The notes under the pieces: generated by a model
What the model was told of the DNA's origin: nothing
Database searches by the model: none
The model's input: the letters and a program-made list of their open reading frames with translations, nothing else
Part shown: piece by piece, positions 43,490-56,888 of the stretch
Numbering within the stretch: the first letter of the stretch is position 1
Layout of the letters: every line of letters starts with the position of its first letter
Made by a program: the position numbers and the translations under genes
Assembly (NCBI GenBank): GCA_014843695.1
Contig: CM026391.1
Coordinates: 38,377,515-38,441,514, forward strand
Direction of reading: 5' to 3'
Origin: Archivesica marissinica
Taxonomy: Eukaryota; Mollusca; Bivalvia; Venerida; Vesicomyidae
DNA length: 64,000 bases

Positions 43490-46460
43490 TGCATTTTATT
43501 GGTTGGATGATACCTGTCCATGTATGATTGTGTGCTCTCTGTCCATGCATGTTATTGGTTGGATGATACCTGTCCTTGTATGATTGGGTGCTCTCTGTCC
43601 ATGCATGTTATTGGTTGGATGATACCTGTCCGTGTATGATTGGATGCTCTCTGCCCATGCATGTTATTGGTTTGTGATACCTGTCCTTATATGATTGGGT
43701 GCTCTCTGTCCATGCATGTTATTGGTTGGATGATACCTGTCCTTGTATGAGTTGGTGCTCTCTGTCCATGCATGTTAATGTTGGATGATATCTGTCCTTG
43801 TATGATTGGGTGCTCGCTGCCCATGCATGTTATTGGTTAGATGATACCTGTCCTTGTATAATTTGGTGCTCTCTGTCCATGCATATTTTTGGTTGGATGA
43901 TACCTGTCCTTGTATGATTGGGTGCTCGCTGTCCATGCATGTTATTGGTTGGATGATACATGTCCTTGTATGATTGGGTGCTCTCTGTCCATGCATGTTT
44001 TTGGTTGGATGATGCCTGTCCTTGTATGAGTGGGTACTTTCTGTCCATGCATGTTATTGGTTGGATGTTACCTGTCCTTGTATAATTGGGTGCTCGCTGT
44101 CCATGCATGTTATTGGTTGGATGATACCTGTCCTTGTATGATTGGGTGCTCGCTGCCCATGCATTTTATTGGTTGGATGATACCTGTCCTTGTATGATTG
44201 AGTGCTCTCTTTCCATGCATGTTATTGGTTGGATGATACCTGTCCATGCATGTTTGGGTGCTCTCTACCCATGCATGTTATTGGTTGGTGATACCTGTCC
44301 TTGTATGATTGGGTGCTCTCTGCCGATGCATGTTATTGGTTGGGTGATACCTGTCCTTGTATGATTGGGTGCTCTTCGCCCATGCATGTTATTGGTTGGT
44401 GATACCTGTCCGTGTATGATTGGGGCTCTCTGCCCATGCATGTTATTGGTTGGATGATACCTGTCCGTGTATGATTGAGTGCTCTCTGTCCATGCATTTT
44501 ATTGGTTGGATGATACCTGTCCTTGTTGGAATGTGTGCTCTCTGTACATGCATGTTATTGGTTGGATGATTCCTGTCCGTGTATGATTGGATGCTCTCTG
44601 CCCATGCATGTTATTGGATTGTGATACCTCTCCTTGTATGATTGGGTACTTTCTGTCCATGCATGTTATTGGTTGGATGATACCTCTCGTTGTATGATTG
44701 GGTGCTCACTGCCCATGCATGTTATTGGTTGGATGATACCTGTCCTTGTATGATTGGGTGCTCGCTGCCCATGCATTTTATTGGTTGGATGATACCTGTC
44801 CTTGTATGATTGGGTGCTCTCTGTCCATGCATGTTATTGGTTGGATGATACCTGTCCTTGTATGATTGAGTGCTCTCTTACCATGCATGTTATTGGTTGG
44901 ATGATACCTGTCCGTGTATGATTGGGTGCTCTCTACCCATGCATGTTATTGGTTGGTGATACCTGTCCTTGTATGATTGGATGCTCTCTGCCGATGCATG
45001 TTATTGGTTGGGTGATACCTGTCCTTGTATGATTGGGTGCTCTTCGCCCATGCATGTTATTGTTTGGTGATACCTGTCCGTGTATGATTGGGCTCTCTGC
45101 CGATGCATGTTATTGGTTGGATGATACCTGTCCGTGTATGATTGAGTGCTCTCTGCCCATGCATGTTATTGGTTGGGTGATACCTGTCCGTGTATGATTG
45201 GGTGCTCTTAGCCCATGCATGTTATTGGTTGGTGATACCTGTCCGTGTATGATTGGGGCTCTCTGTCCATGCATGTTATTGCTTTGTGATACATGTCAGT
45301 GTATGATTGGGTGCTCTCTGTCCATGCATTTTATTGGTTGGATGATACCTGTCCTTGTATGATTGTGTGCTCTCTGTCCATGCATGTTATTGGTTGGATG
45401 ATACCTGTCCGTGTATGATTGAGTTCTCTCTGCCCATGCATGTTATTGGTTGGTGATACCTGTCCTTGTATGATTGGGTGCTCTCTGCCGATGCATGTTA
45501 TTGGTTGGGTGATACCTGTCCGTGTATGATTGGGGCTCTCTGTCCATGCATGTCATTGCTTGGTGATACCTGTCCGTGTATGATTGGGTGCTCTCTGTCC
45601 ATGCATTTTATTGGTTGGATGATACCTGTCCATGTATGATTGTGTGCTCTCTGTCCATGCATGTTATTGGTTGGATGATACCTGTCCTTGTATGATTGGG
45701 TGCTCTCTGCCCATGCATGTTATTGGTTTTTGATACCTGTCCTTGTATGATTGGGTGCTCTCTGTCCATGCATGTTATTGGTTGGATGATACCTGTCCTT
45801 GTATGAGTTGGTGCTCTCTGTCCATGCATGTTAATGTTGGATGATATCTGTCCTTGTATGATTGGGTGCTCGCTGCCCATGCATGTTATTGGTTGGATGA
45901 TACCTGTCCTTGTATAATTTGGTGCTCTCTGTCCATGCATATTTTTGGTTGGATGATACCTGTCCTTGTATGATTGGGTGCTCGCTGTCCATGCATGTTA
46001 TTGGTTGGATGATACATGTCCTTGTATGATTGGGTGCTCTCTGTCCATGCATGTTATTGGTTGGATGTTACCTGTCCTTGTATGATTGGGTGCTCGCTGT
46101 CCATGCATGTTATTGGTTGGATGATACCTGTCCTTGTATGATTGGGTGCTCGCTGCCCATGCATTTTATTGGTTGGATGATACATGTCCGTGTATGATTG
46201 AGTGCTCTCTTTCCATGCATGTTATTGGTTGGATGATACCTGTCCATGTATGTTTGGGTGCTCTCTACCCATGCATGTTATTGGTTGGTGATACCTGTCC
46301 TTGTATGATTGGGTGCTCTCTGCCGATGCATGTTATTGGTTGGGTGATACCTGTCCTTGTATGATTGGGTGCTCTTCGCCCATGCATGTTATTGGTTGGT
46401 GATACCTGTCCGTGTATGATTGGGGCTCTCTGCCCATGCATGTTATTGGTTGGATGATAC
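43490..46460 (+). repeat. ~2.0-kb-spaced segmental duplication within the array
   Basis: The segment around 43,740-44,460 reappears around 45,797-46,460. The first part is offset by 2056 bp and the later part by 2000 bp, so one 56-bp unit has been lost from the second copy. Linked variants are GTATGAGTTGGTGC, TATAATTTGGTGC, TGGATGTTACC and TATGTTTGGGTGC. Confidence 0.75.
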
Positions 46461-48900
46461 CTGTCCGTGTATGATTGAGTGCTCTCTGTCCTTGCATTTT
46501 ATTGGTTGGATGATACCTGTCCTTGTAGGATTGTGTGCTCTCTGCCCATGCATGTTATTGGTTTGTGATACCTGTCCTTGTATGATTGGGTGCTCTCTGT
46601 CCATGCATGTTATTGGTTGGATGATACCTGTCCGTGTATGATTGGATGCTCTCTGCCCATGCATGTTATTGGTTTGTGATACCTGTCCTTGTATGATTGG
46701 GTGCTCTCTGTCCATGCATGTTATTGGTTGGATGATACCTGTCCTTGTATGAGTGGGTGCTCTCTGTCCATGCATGTTAATGTTGGATGATATCTGTCCG
46801 TGTATGATTGGATGCTCTCTGCCCATGCATGTTATTGGTTTGTGATACCTGTCCTTGTATGATTGGGTGCTCTCTGTCCATGCATGTTATTGGTTGGATG
46901 ATGCCTGTCCTGGTTTGAGTGGGTACTTTCTGTCCATGCATGTTATTGGTTGGATGATACCTGTCCTTGTATGATTGGGTGCTCGCTGTCCATGCATGTT
47001 ATTGGTTGGATGATACCTGTCCTTGTATGATTGGGTGCTCGCTGCCCATGCATCTTATTGGTTGGATGACACCTGTCCTTGTATGATTGAGTGCTCTCTT
47101 TCCATGCATGTTATTGGTTGGATGATACCTGTCCGTGTATGATTGGGTGCTCTCTACCCATGCATGTTATTGGTTGGTGATACCTGTCCTTGTATGATTG
47201 GGTGCTCTCTGCCGATGCATGTTATTGGTTGGGTGATACCTGTCCTTGTATGATTAGTTGCTCTTAGCCCATGCATGTTATTGGTTGGTGATACCTGTCC
47301 CTGTATGATTGGGGCTCTCTGCCCATGTATGTTATTGGTTGGATGATACCTGTCCTTGTATGATTGAGTGCTCTCTGCCCATGCATGTTATTGGTTGGTG
47401 ATACATGTCCTTGTATGATTGGGTGCTCTCTGCCGATGCATGTTATTGGTTGGGTGATACCTGTCCGCGTATGATTGGGTGCTCTTCGCCCATGCATGTT
47501 ATTGGTTGGTGATACCTGTCCGTGTATGATTGGTGCTCTCTGCCAATGCATGTTATTGGTTGGATGATACCTGTCCTTGTATGATTGGGCGCTCTCTGTC
47601 CATGCATGATATTGGTTGGATGATACCAGTCCGTGTATGAGTGGGTGCTCTCTGTCCTTGCATGTTATTGGTTGGATGATACCTGTCCTTGTATGAGTGG
47701 GTGCTCTATGTCCATGCATGGTAATGTTGGATGATATCTGTTCTTGTATGATTGGGTGCTCGCTTCCCATGCATGTTATTGGTTAGATGATACCTGTCCT
47801 TGTATAATTGGGTGCAGTCTGTCCATGCATGTTATTGGTTGGATGATACCTGTCCTTGTATGATTGGGTGCTCGCTGCCCATGCATTTTATTGGTTGGAT
47901 GATACCTGTCCTTGTATGATTGGGTGCTCTCTGCCGATGCATGTTATTGGTTGGGTGATACCTGTCCTTGTATGATTGGGTGCTCTTCGCCCATGCATGA
48001 TATTGGTTGGTGATACCTGTCCGTGTATGATTGGGGCTCTCTGCCCATGCATGTTATTGGTTGGATGATACCTGTCCGTGTATGATTGAGTGCTCTCTGT
48101 CCATGCATTTTATTGGTTGGATGATACCTGTCCTTGTAGGATTGTGTGCTCTCTGTACATGCATGTTATTGGTTGGATGATACCTGTCCGTGTATGATTG
48201 GATGCTCTCTGCCCATGCATGTTATTGGTTTGTGATACCTGTCCTTGTATGATTGGGTGCTCTCTGTCCATGCATGTTATTGGTTGGATGATACCTGTCC
48301 GTGTATGATTGGATGCTCTCTGCCCATGCATGTTATTGGTTTGTGATACCTGTCCTTGTATGATTGGGTGCTCTCTGTCCATGCATGTTATTGGTTGGAT
48401 GATACCTGTCCTTGTATGAGTGGGTGCTCTCTGTCCATGCATGTTAATGTTGGATAATATCTGTCCGTGTATGATTGGATGCTCTCTGCCCATGCATGTT
48501 ATTGGTTTGTGATACCTGTCCTTGTATGATTGGGTGCTCTCTGTCCATGCATGTTATTGGTTGGATGATGCCTGTCCTGGTTTGAGTGGGTACTTTCTGT
48601 CCATGCATGTTATTGGTTGGATGATACCTGTCCTTGTTTGAGTGGGTGCTCGCTGTCCATGCATGTTATTGGTTGGATGATACCTGTCCTTGTATGATTG
48701 GGTGCTCGCTGCCCATGCATCTTATTGGTTGGATGATACCTGTCCTTGTATGATTGAGTGCTCTCTTTCCATGCATGTTATTGGTTGGATGATACCTGTC
48801 CGTGTATGATTTGGTGCTCTCTACCCATGCATGTTATTGGTTGGTGATACCTGTCCTTGTATGATTGGGTGCTCTCTGCCGATGCCTGTTATTGGTTGGG
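46440..48900 (+). repeat. 1667-bp segmental duplication within the array
   Basis: The rare variant TCCTGGTTTGAG lies at 46908 and 48575, a step of 1667 bp. The neighbouring alternation of TTGGTTTGTGATACC units and GATTGGATGCTC units is repeated in the same order. A third copy of TCCTGGTTTGAG at 51527 shows that the block was also copied further to the right. Confidence 0.75.
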
Positions 48901-49444
48901 TGATACCTGTCCTTGTATGATTGGGTGCTCTTCGCCCATGCATGTTATTGGTTGGTGATACATGTGCTTGTATGATTGGGTGCTCTCTGTCCATGCATGT
49001 TATTGGTTGGTGATACCTGTCCGTGTATGCTTGGGTGCTCTCTGTCCATGCATTTTATTGGTTGGATGTTACCTGTCCGTGTATGCTTGGGTGCTCTCTG
49101 TCCATGCATGTTATTGGTTGGATGATACCTGTCCGTGTATGATTGGATGCTCTCTGCCCATGCATGTTATTGGTTTGTGATACCTGACCTTGTATGATTG
49201 GGTGCTCTATGTCCATGCATGGTAATGTTGGACGATATCTGTCCTTGTCTGATTGGGTGCTCGCTTCCCATGCATGTTATTGGTTAGATGATACCTGTCC
49301 TTGTATATTTGGGTGCTCTCTGTCCATGCATATTTTTGGTTGGATGATACCTGTCCTTGTATGATTGGGTGCTCGCTGCCCATGCATGTTATTGGTTGGA
49401 TGATACCTGTCCTTGTATGATTGGGTGCTCTCTGTCCATGCATG

Positions 49445-51110
49445 TTATTGGTTGGATGATACCAGTCCTTGTATGATTGAGTGCTCTCTTTCCATGCATG
49501 TTATTGGTTGGATGATACCTGTCCTTGTATGATTGAGTGCTATCTTTCCATGCATGTTATTTGTTGGATGATACCTGTCCGTTTATGATTGGATGGTCTC
49601 TGCCCATGCATGTTATTGGTTTGTGATACCTGTCCTTGTATGATTGGGTGCTCTCTGCCGATGCATGTTATTGGTTGGGTGATACCTGTCCGTGTATGAT
49701 TGGGTGCTCTTCGCCCATGCATGTTATTGGTTGGTGATACCTGTCCGTTTATGATTGGGGCTCTCTGCCAATGCATGTTATTGGTTGGATGATACCTGTC
49801 CTTGTATGATTGGGCGCTCTCTGTCAATGCATGTTATTGGTTGGATGATACCTGTCCGTGTATGAGTGGGTGCTCTCTGTCCTTGCATGTTATTGGTTGG
49901 ATGATACCTGTCCTTGTATGAATGGGTGCTCTCTGTCCATGCATGTTAATGTTGGATGATATCTGTCCTTGTATGATTGGGTGCTCTCTGTCCATGCATG
50001 TTAATGTTGGATGATACCTGTCCTTGTATGATTGGGTGCTCGCTGCCCATGCATGTTATTGGTTAGATGATACCTGTCCTTGTATAATTGGGTGCTCTCT
50101 GTCCATGCATAATTTTGGTTGGATGATACATGTCCTTGTATGATTGGGTGCTCGCTGCCCATGTATGTTATTGTTTGGATGATACATGTCCTTGTATGAT
50201 TGGGTGCTCTCTGTCCATGCATGTTATTGGTTGGATGATGCCTGTCCTTGTATGAGTGGGTACTCTCTGTCCATGCATGTTATTGGTTGGATGATACCTG
50301 TCCTTGTATGATTGGGTGCTCTCTGTCCATGCATGTTATTGGTTGGATGATACCAGTCCTTGTATGATTGAGTGCTCTCTTTCCATGCATGTTATTGGTT
50401 GGATGATACCTGTCCTTGTATGATTGAGTGCTATCTTTCCATGCATGTTATTTGTTGGATGATACCTGTCCGTTTATGATTGGATGGTCTCTGCCCATGC
50501 ATGTTATTGGTTTGTGATACCTGTCCTTGTATGATTGGGTGCTCTCTGCCGATGCATGTTATTGGTTGGGTGATACCTGTCCGTGTATGATTGGGTGCTC
50601 TTCGCCCATGCATGTTATTGGTTGGTGATACCTGTCCGTTTATGATTGGGGCTCTCTGCCAATGCATGTTATTGGTTGGATGATACCTGTCCTTGTATGA
50701 TTGGGCGCTCTCTGTCCATGCATGTTATTGGTTGGATGATACCTGTCCGTGTATGAGTGGGTGCTCTCTGTCCTTGCATGTTATTGGTTGGATGATACCT
50801 GTCCTTGTATGAATGGGTGCTCTCTGTCCATGCATGTTAATGTTGGATGATATCTGTCCTTGTATGATTGGGTGCTCTCTGTCCATGCATGTTAATGTTG
50901 GATGATACCTGTCCTTGTATGATTGGGTGCTCGCTGCCCATGCATGTTATTGGTTAGATGATACCTGTCCTTGTATAATTGGGTGCTCTCTGTCCATGCA
51001 TAATTTTGGTTGGATGATACATGTCCTTGTATGATTGGGTGCTCTCTGTCCATGCATGTTATTGGTTGGATGATGCCTGTCCTTGTATGAGTGGGTAATC
51101 TCTGTCCATG
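49445..51110 (+). repeat. 891-bp tandem duplication
   Basis: The variant ACCAGTCCTTG occurs at 49461 and 50352, and linked variants (GCTATCTTTCC, TTTGTTGGATG, GGATGGTCTC, GGGCGCTCTC) follow at the same 891-bp offset. Near 50,140 the second copy loses one unit and the offset drops by 56. The same block is seen again, with small changes, at about 52,802 and 55,364, giving four copies in all. Confidence 0.8.
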
Positions 51111-51797
51111 CATGTTATTGGTTGGATGATACCTGTCCTTGTATGATTGGGTGCTCACTGCCCATGCATGTTATTGGTTGGATGATACCTGTCCTTGTAT
51201 GATTGGGTGCTCGCTGCTCATGCATTTTATTGGTTGGATGATACCTGTCCTTGTATGATTGGGTGCTCTCTGTCCATGCATGTTATTGGTTGGATGATAC
51301 CTGTCCTTGTATGATTGAGTGCTCTCTTTCCATGCATGTTATTGGTTGGATAATACCTGTCCGTGTATGATTGGGTGCTCTCTGCCCATGCATGTTATTG
51401 GTTTGTGATACCTGTCCTTGTATGATTGGGTGCTCGCTGTCCATGCATGTTATTGGTTGGATGATACATGTCCTTGTATGATTGGGTGCTCTCTGTCCAT
51501 GCATGTTATTGGTTGGATGATGCCTGTCCTGGTTTGAGTGGGTACTTTCTGTCCATGCATGTTATTGGTTGGATGATACCTGTCCTTGTATGATTGGGTG
51601 CTCGCTGTCCATGCATGTTATTGGTTGGATGATACCTGTCCTTGTATGATTGGGTGCTCGCTGCCCATGCATCTTATTGGTTGGATGATACCTCTCCTTG
51701 TATGATTGAGTGCTCTCTTTCCATGCATGTTATTGGTTGGATGATACCTGTCCGTGTATGATTGGGTGCTCTCTACCCATGCATGTTATTGGTTGGT

Positions 51798-54700
51798 GAT
51801 ACCTGTCCTTTTATGATTGGGTGCTCTCTGCCGATGCATGTTATTGGTTGGGTGATACCTGTCCTTGTATGATTGGTTGCTCTTCGCCCATGCATGTTAT
51901 TGGTTGGTGATACCTGTCCGTGTATGATTGGGGCTCTCTGCCCATGCATGTTATTGGTTGGATGATACCTGTCCGTGTATGATTGAGTGCTCTCTGCCCA
52001 TGCATGTTATTGGTTGGTGATACATGTCCTTGTATGATTGGGTGCTCTCTGCCGATGCATGTTATTGGTTGGGTGATACCTGTCCGCGTATGATTGGGTG
52101 CTCTTCACCCATGCATGTTATTGGTTGGTGATACATGTGCTTGTATGATTGGGTGCTCTCTGTCCATGCATGTTATTGGTTGGTGATACCTGTCCGTGTA
52201 TGATTGGGTGCTCTCTGTCCATGCATTTTATTGGTTGGATGATACCTGTCCTTGTATGATTGGATGCTCTCTGCCCATGCATGTTATTGGTTTGTGATAC
52301 CTGACCTTGTATGATTGGGTGCTCTCTGCCGATGCATGTTATTGGTTGGGTGATACCTGTCCGTTTATGATTGGGTGCTCTTCGCCCATGCATGTTATTG
52401 GTTGGGTGATACCTGTCCGTTTATGATTGGGTGCTCTTCGCCCATGCATGTTATTGGTTGGTGATACCTGTCCTTGTATGATTGGGTGCTCGCTTCCCAT
52501 GCATGTTATTGGTTGGATGATACCTGTCCTTGTATGATTGGGTGCTCGCTTCCCATGCATGTTATTGGTTAGATGATACCTGTCCTTGTATGATTGGGTG
52601 CTCGCTGCCCATGCATGTTATTGGTTGGATGATACCTGTCCTTGTATAATTGGGTGCTCTCTGTCCATGCATATTTTTGGTTGGATGATACCTGTCCTTG
52701 TATGATTGGGTGCTCGCTGCCCATGCATGTTATTGGTTGGATGATACCTGTCCTTGTATGATTGGGTGCTCTCTGTCCATGCATGTTATTGGTTGGATGA
52801 TACCAGTCCTTGTATGATTGAGTGCTCTCTTTCCATGCATGTTATTGGTTGGATGATACCTGTCTTTGTATGATTGGGTGCTCTCTGTCCATGCATGTTA
52901 TTGGTTGGATGATACCTGTCCTTGTATGATTGAGTGCTATCTTTCCATGCATGTTATTTGTTGGATGATACCTGTCCGTGTATGATTGGATGGTCTCTGC
53001 CCATGCATGTTATTGGTTTGTGATACCTGTCCTTGTATGATTGGGTGCTCTCTGCCGATGCATGTTATTGGTTGGGTGATACCTGTCCGTGTATGATTGG
53101 GTGCTCTTCGCCCATGCATGTTATTGGTTGGTGATACCTGTCCGTTTATGATTGGGGCTCTCTGCCAATGCATGTTATTGGTTGGATGATACCTGTCATT
53201 GTATGATTGGGCGCTCTCTGTCCATGCATGTTATTGGTTGGATGATGCCTGTCCGTGTATGAGTGGGTGCTCTCTGTCCTTGCATGTTATTGGTTGGATG
53301 ATACCTGTCCTTGTATGAATGGGTGCTCTCTGTCCATGCATGTTAATGTTGGATGATATCTGTCCTTGTATGATTGGGTGCTCGCTGCCCATGCATGTTG
53401 TTGGTTAGATGATACCTGTCCTTGTATAATTGGGTGCTCTCTGTCCATGCATATTTTTGGTTTGATGATACCTGTCCTTGTATGATTGGGTGCTCGCTGC
53501 CCATGTATGTTATTGTTTGGATGATACATGTCCTTGTATGATTGGGTGCTCTCTGTCCATGCATGTTATTGGTTGGATGATGCCTGTCCTTGTATGAGTA
53601 GGTACTCTCTGTCCATGCATGTTATTGGTTGGATGATGCCTGTCCTTGTATGATTGGGTGCTCTCTGTTCATGCATGTTATTGGTTGGATGATACCTGTC
53701 CTTGTATGATTGAGTGCTCTCTTTCCATGCATGTTATTGGTTGGATGATACCTGTCCGTGTATGATTGGGTGCTCGCTGCCCATGCATTTTATTGGTTGG
53801 ATGATACCTGTCCTTGTATGATTGGGTGCTCTCTGTTCATGCATGTTATTGGTTGGATGATACCTGTCCTTGTATGATTGAGTGCTCTCTTTCCATGCAT
53901 GTTATTGGTTGGATGATACCTGTCCGTGTATTATTGGGTGCTCTCTGTCCATGCATGTTATTGGTTTGATGATACCTGTCCTTGTATGATTGAGTGCTCT
54001 CTTTCCATGCATGTTATTGGTTGGATGATACCTGTCCGTGTATGATTGGGTGCTCTCTGCCCATGCATGTTATTGGTTGTTGATACATGTCCTTGTATGA
54101 TTGGGTGCTCTCTGCCCATGCATGTTATTGGTTGGAGATACCTGTCCTTGTATGATTGGGTGCTCTCCGCCCATGCATGTTATTGGTTGGTGATAACTGT
54201 CCTTGTATGATTGGGTGCTCTCTGCCGATGCATGTTATTGGTTGGGTGATACCTGTCCGTGTATGATTGGGTGCTCTCTGTCCATGCATTTTATTGGTTG
54301 GATGATACCTGTCCTTGTATGATTGAGTGCTCTCTGCCGATGCATGTTATTGGTTGGGTGATACCTGTCCTTTTATGATTGGGTGCTCTCTGCCGATGCA
54401 TGTTATTGGTTGGGTGATACCTGTCCTTGTATGATTGGTTGCTCTTCGCCCATGCATGTTATTGGTTGGTGATACCTGTCCGTGTATGATTGGGGCTCTC
54501 TGCCCATGCATGTTATTGGTTGGATGATACCTGTCCGTGTATGATTGAGTGCTCTCTGCCCATGCATGTTATTGGTTGGTGATACATGTCCTTGTATGAG
54601 TGGGTGCTCTCTGCCGATGCATGTTATTGGTTGGGTGATACCTGTCCGCGTATGATTGGGTGCTCTTCACCCATGCATGTTATTGGTTGGTGATACATGT

Positions 54701-56888
54701 GCTTGTATGATTGGGTGCTCTCTGTCCATGCATGTTATTGGTTGGTGATACCTGTCCGTGTATGATTGGGTGCTCTCTGTCCATGCATTTTATTGGTTGG
54801 ATGATACCTGTCCTTGTATGATTGGATGCTCTCTGCCCATGCATGTTATTGGTTTGTGATACCTGACCTTGTATGATTGGGTGCTCTCTGCCGATGCATG
54901 TTATTGGTTGGGTGATACCTGTCCGTTTATGATTGGGTGCTCTTCGCCCATGCATGTTATTGGTTGGGTGATACCTGTCCGTTTATGATTGGGTGCTCTT
55001 CGCCCATGCATGTTATTGGTTGGTGATACCTGTCCTTGTATGATTGGGTGCTCGCTTCCCATGCATGTTATTGGTTGGATGATACCTGTCCTTGTATGAT
55101 TGGGTGCTCGCTTCCCATGCATGTTATTGGTTAGATGATATCTGTCCTTGTATGATTGGGTGCTCGCTGCCCATGCATGTTATTGGTTGGATGATACCTG
55201 TCCTTGTATAATTGGGTGCTCTCTGTCCATGCATATTTTTGGTTGGATGATACCTGTCCTTGTATGATTGGGTGCTCGCTGCCCATGCATGTTATTGGTT
55301 GGATGATACCTGTCCTTGTATGATTGGGTGCTCTCTGTCCATGCATGTTATTGGTTGGATGATACCAGTCCTTGTATGATTGAGTGCTCTCTTTCCATGC
55401 ATGTTATTGGTTGGATGATACCTGTCTTTGTATGATTGGGTGCTCTCTGTCCATGCATGTTATTGGTTGGATGATACCTGTCCTTGTATGATTGAGTGCT
55501 ATCTTTCCATGCATGTTATTTGTTGGATGATACCTGTCCGTGTATGATTGGATGGTCTCTGCCCATGCATGTTATTGGTTTGTGATACCTGTCCTTGTAT
55601 GATTGGGTGCTCTCTGCCGATGCATGTTATTGGTTGGGTGATACCTGTCCGTGTATGATTGGGTGCTCTTCGCCCATGCATGTTATTGGTTGGTGATACC
55701 TGTCCGTTTATGATTGGGGCTCTCTGCCAATGCATGTTATTGGTTGGATGATACCTGTCATTGTATGATTGGGCGCTCTCTGTCCATGCATGTTATTGGT
55801 TGGATGATGCCTGTCCGTGTATGAGTGGGTGCTCTCTGTCCTTGCATGTTATTGGTTGGATGATACCTGTCCTTGTATGAATGGGTGCTCTCTGTCCATG
55901 CATGTTAATGTTGGATGATATCTGTCCTTGTATGATTGGGTGCTCGCTGCCCATGCATGTTGTTGGTTAGATGATACCTGTCCTTGTATAATTGGGTGCT
56001 CTCTGTCCATGCATATTTTTGGTTTGATGATACCTGTCCTTGTATGATTGGGTGCTCGCTGCCCATGTATGTTATTGTTTGGATGATACATGTCCTTGTA
56101 TGATTGGGTGCTCTCTGTCCATGCATGTTATTGGTTGGATGATGCCTGTCCTTGTATGAGTAGGTACTCTCTGTCCATGCATGTTATTGGTTGGATGATG
56201 CCTGTCCTTGTATGATTGGGTGCTCTCTGTTCATGCATGTTATTGGTTGGATGATACCTGTCCTTGTATGATTGAGTGCTCTCTTTCCATGCATGTTATT
56301 GGTTGGATGATACCTGTCCGTGTATGATTGGGTGCTCGCTGCCCATGCATTTTATTGGTTGGATGATACCTGTCCTTGTATGATTGGGTGCTCTCTGTTC
56401 ATGCATGTTATTGGTTGGATGATACCTGTCCTTGTATGATTGAGTGCTCTCTTTCCATGCATGTTATTGGTTGGATGATACCTGTCCGTGTATTATTGGG
56501 TGCTCTCTGTCCATGCATGTTATTGGTTTGATGATACCTGTCCTTGTATGATTGAGTGCTCTCTTTCCATGCATGTTATTGGTTGGATGATACCTGTCCG
56601 TGTATGATTGGGTGCTCTCTGCCCATGCATGTTATTGGTTGTTGATACATGTCCTTGTATGATTGGGTGCTCTCTGCCCATGCATGTTATTGGTTGGAGA
56701 TACCTGTCCTTGTATGATTGGGTGCTCTCCGCCCATGCATGTTATTGGTTGGTGATAACTGTCCTTGTATGATTGGGTGCTCTCTGCCGATGCATGTTAT
56801 TGGTTGGGTGATACCTGTCCGTGTATGATTGGGTGCTCTCTGTCCATGCATTTTATTGGTTGGATGATACCTGTCCTTGTATGATTGT
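51798..56888 (+). repeat. 2562-bp near-perfect tandem duplication
   Basis: Positions 51798-54359 and 54360-56888 align at an offset of 2562 bp. Reading along them I noticed only two substitutions: 52038 T against 54600 G, and 52579 C against 55141 T. Entry is marked by CCTTTTATGATTGGG at about 51,807 and 54,369, and the match ends at about 54,326/56,888, where GATTGAGTGC becomes GATTGTGTGC. This is the youngest-looking segment of the array. I did not compare every base, so a few more differences are possible. Confidence 0.88.
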
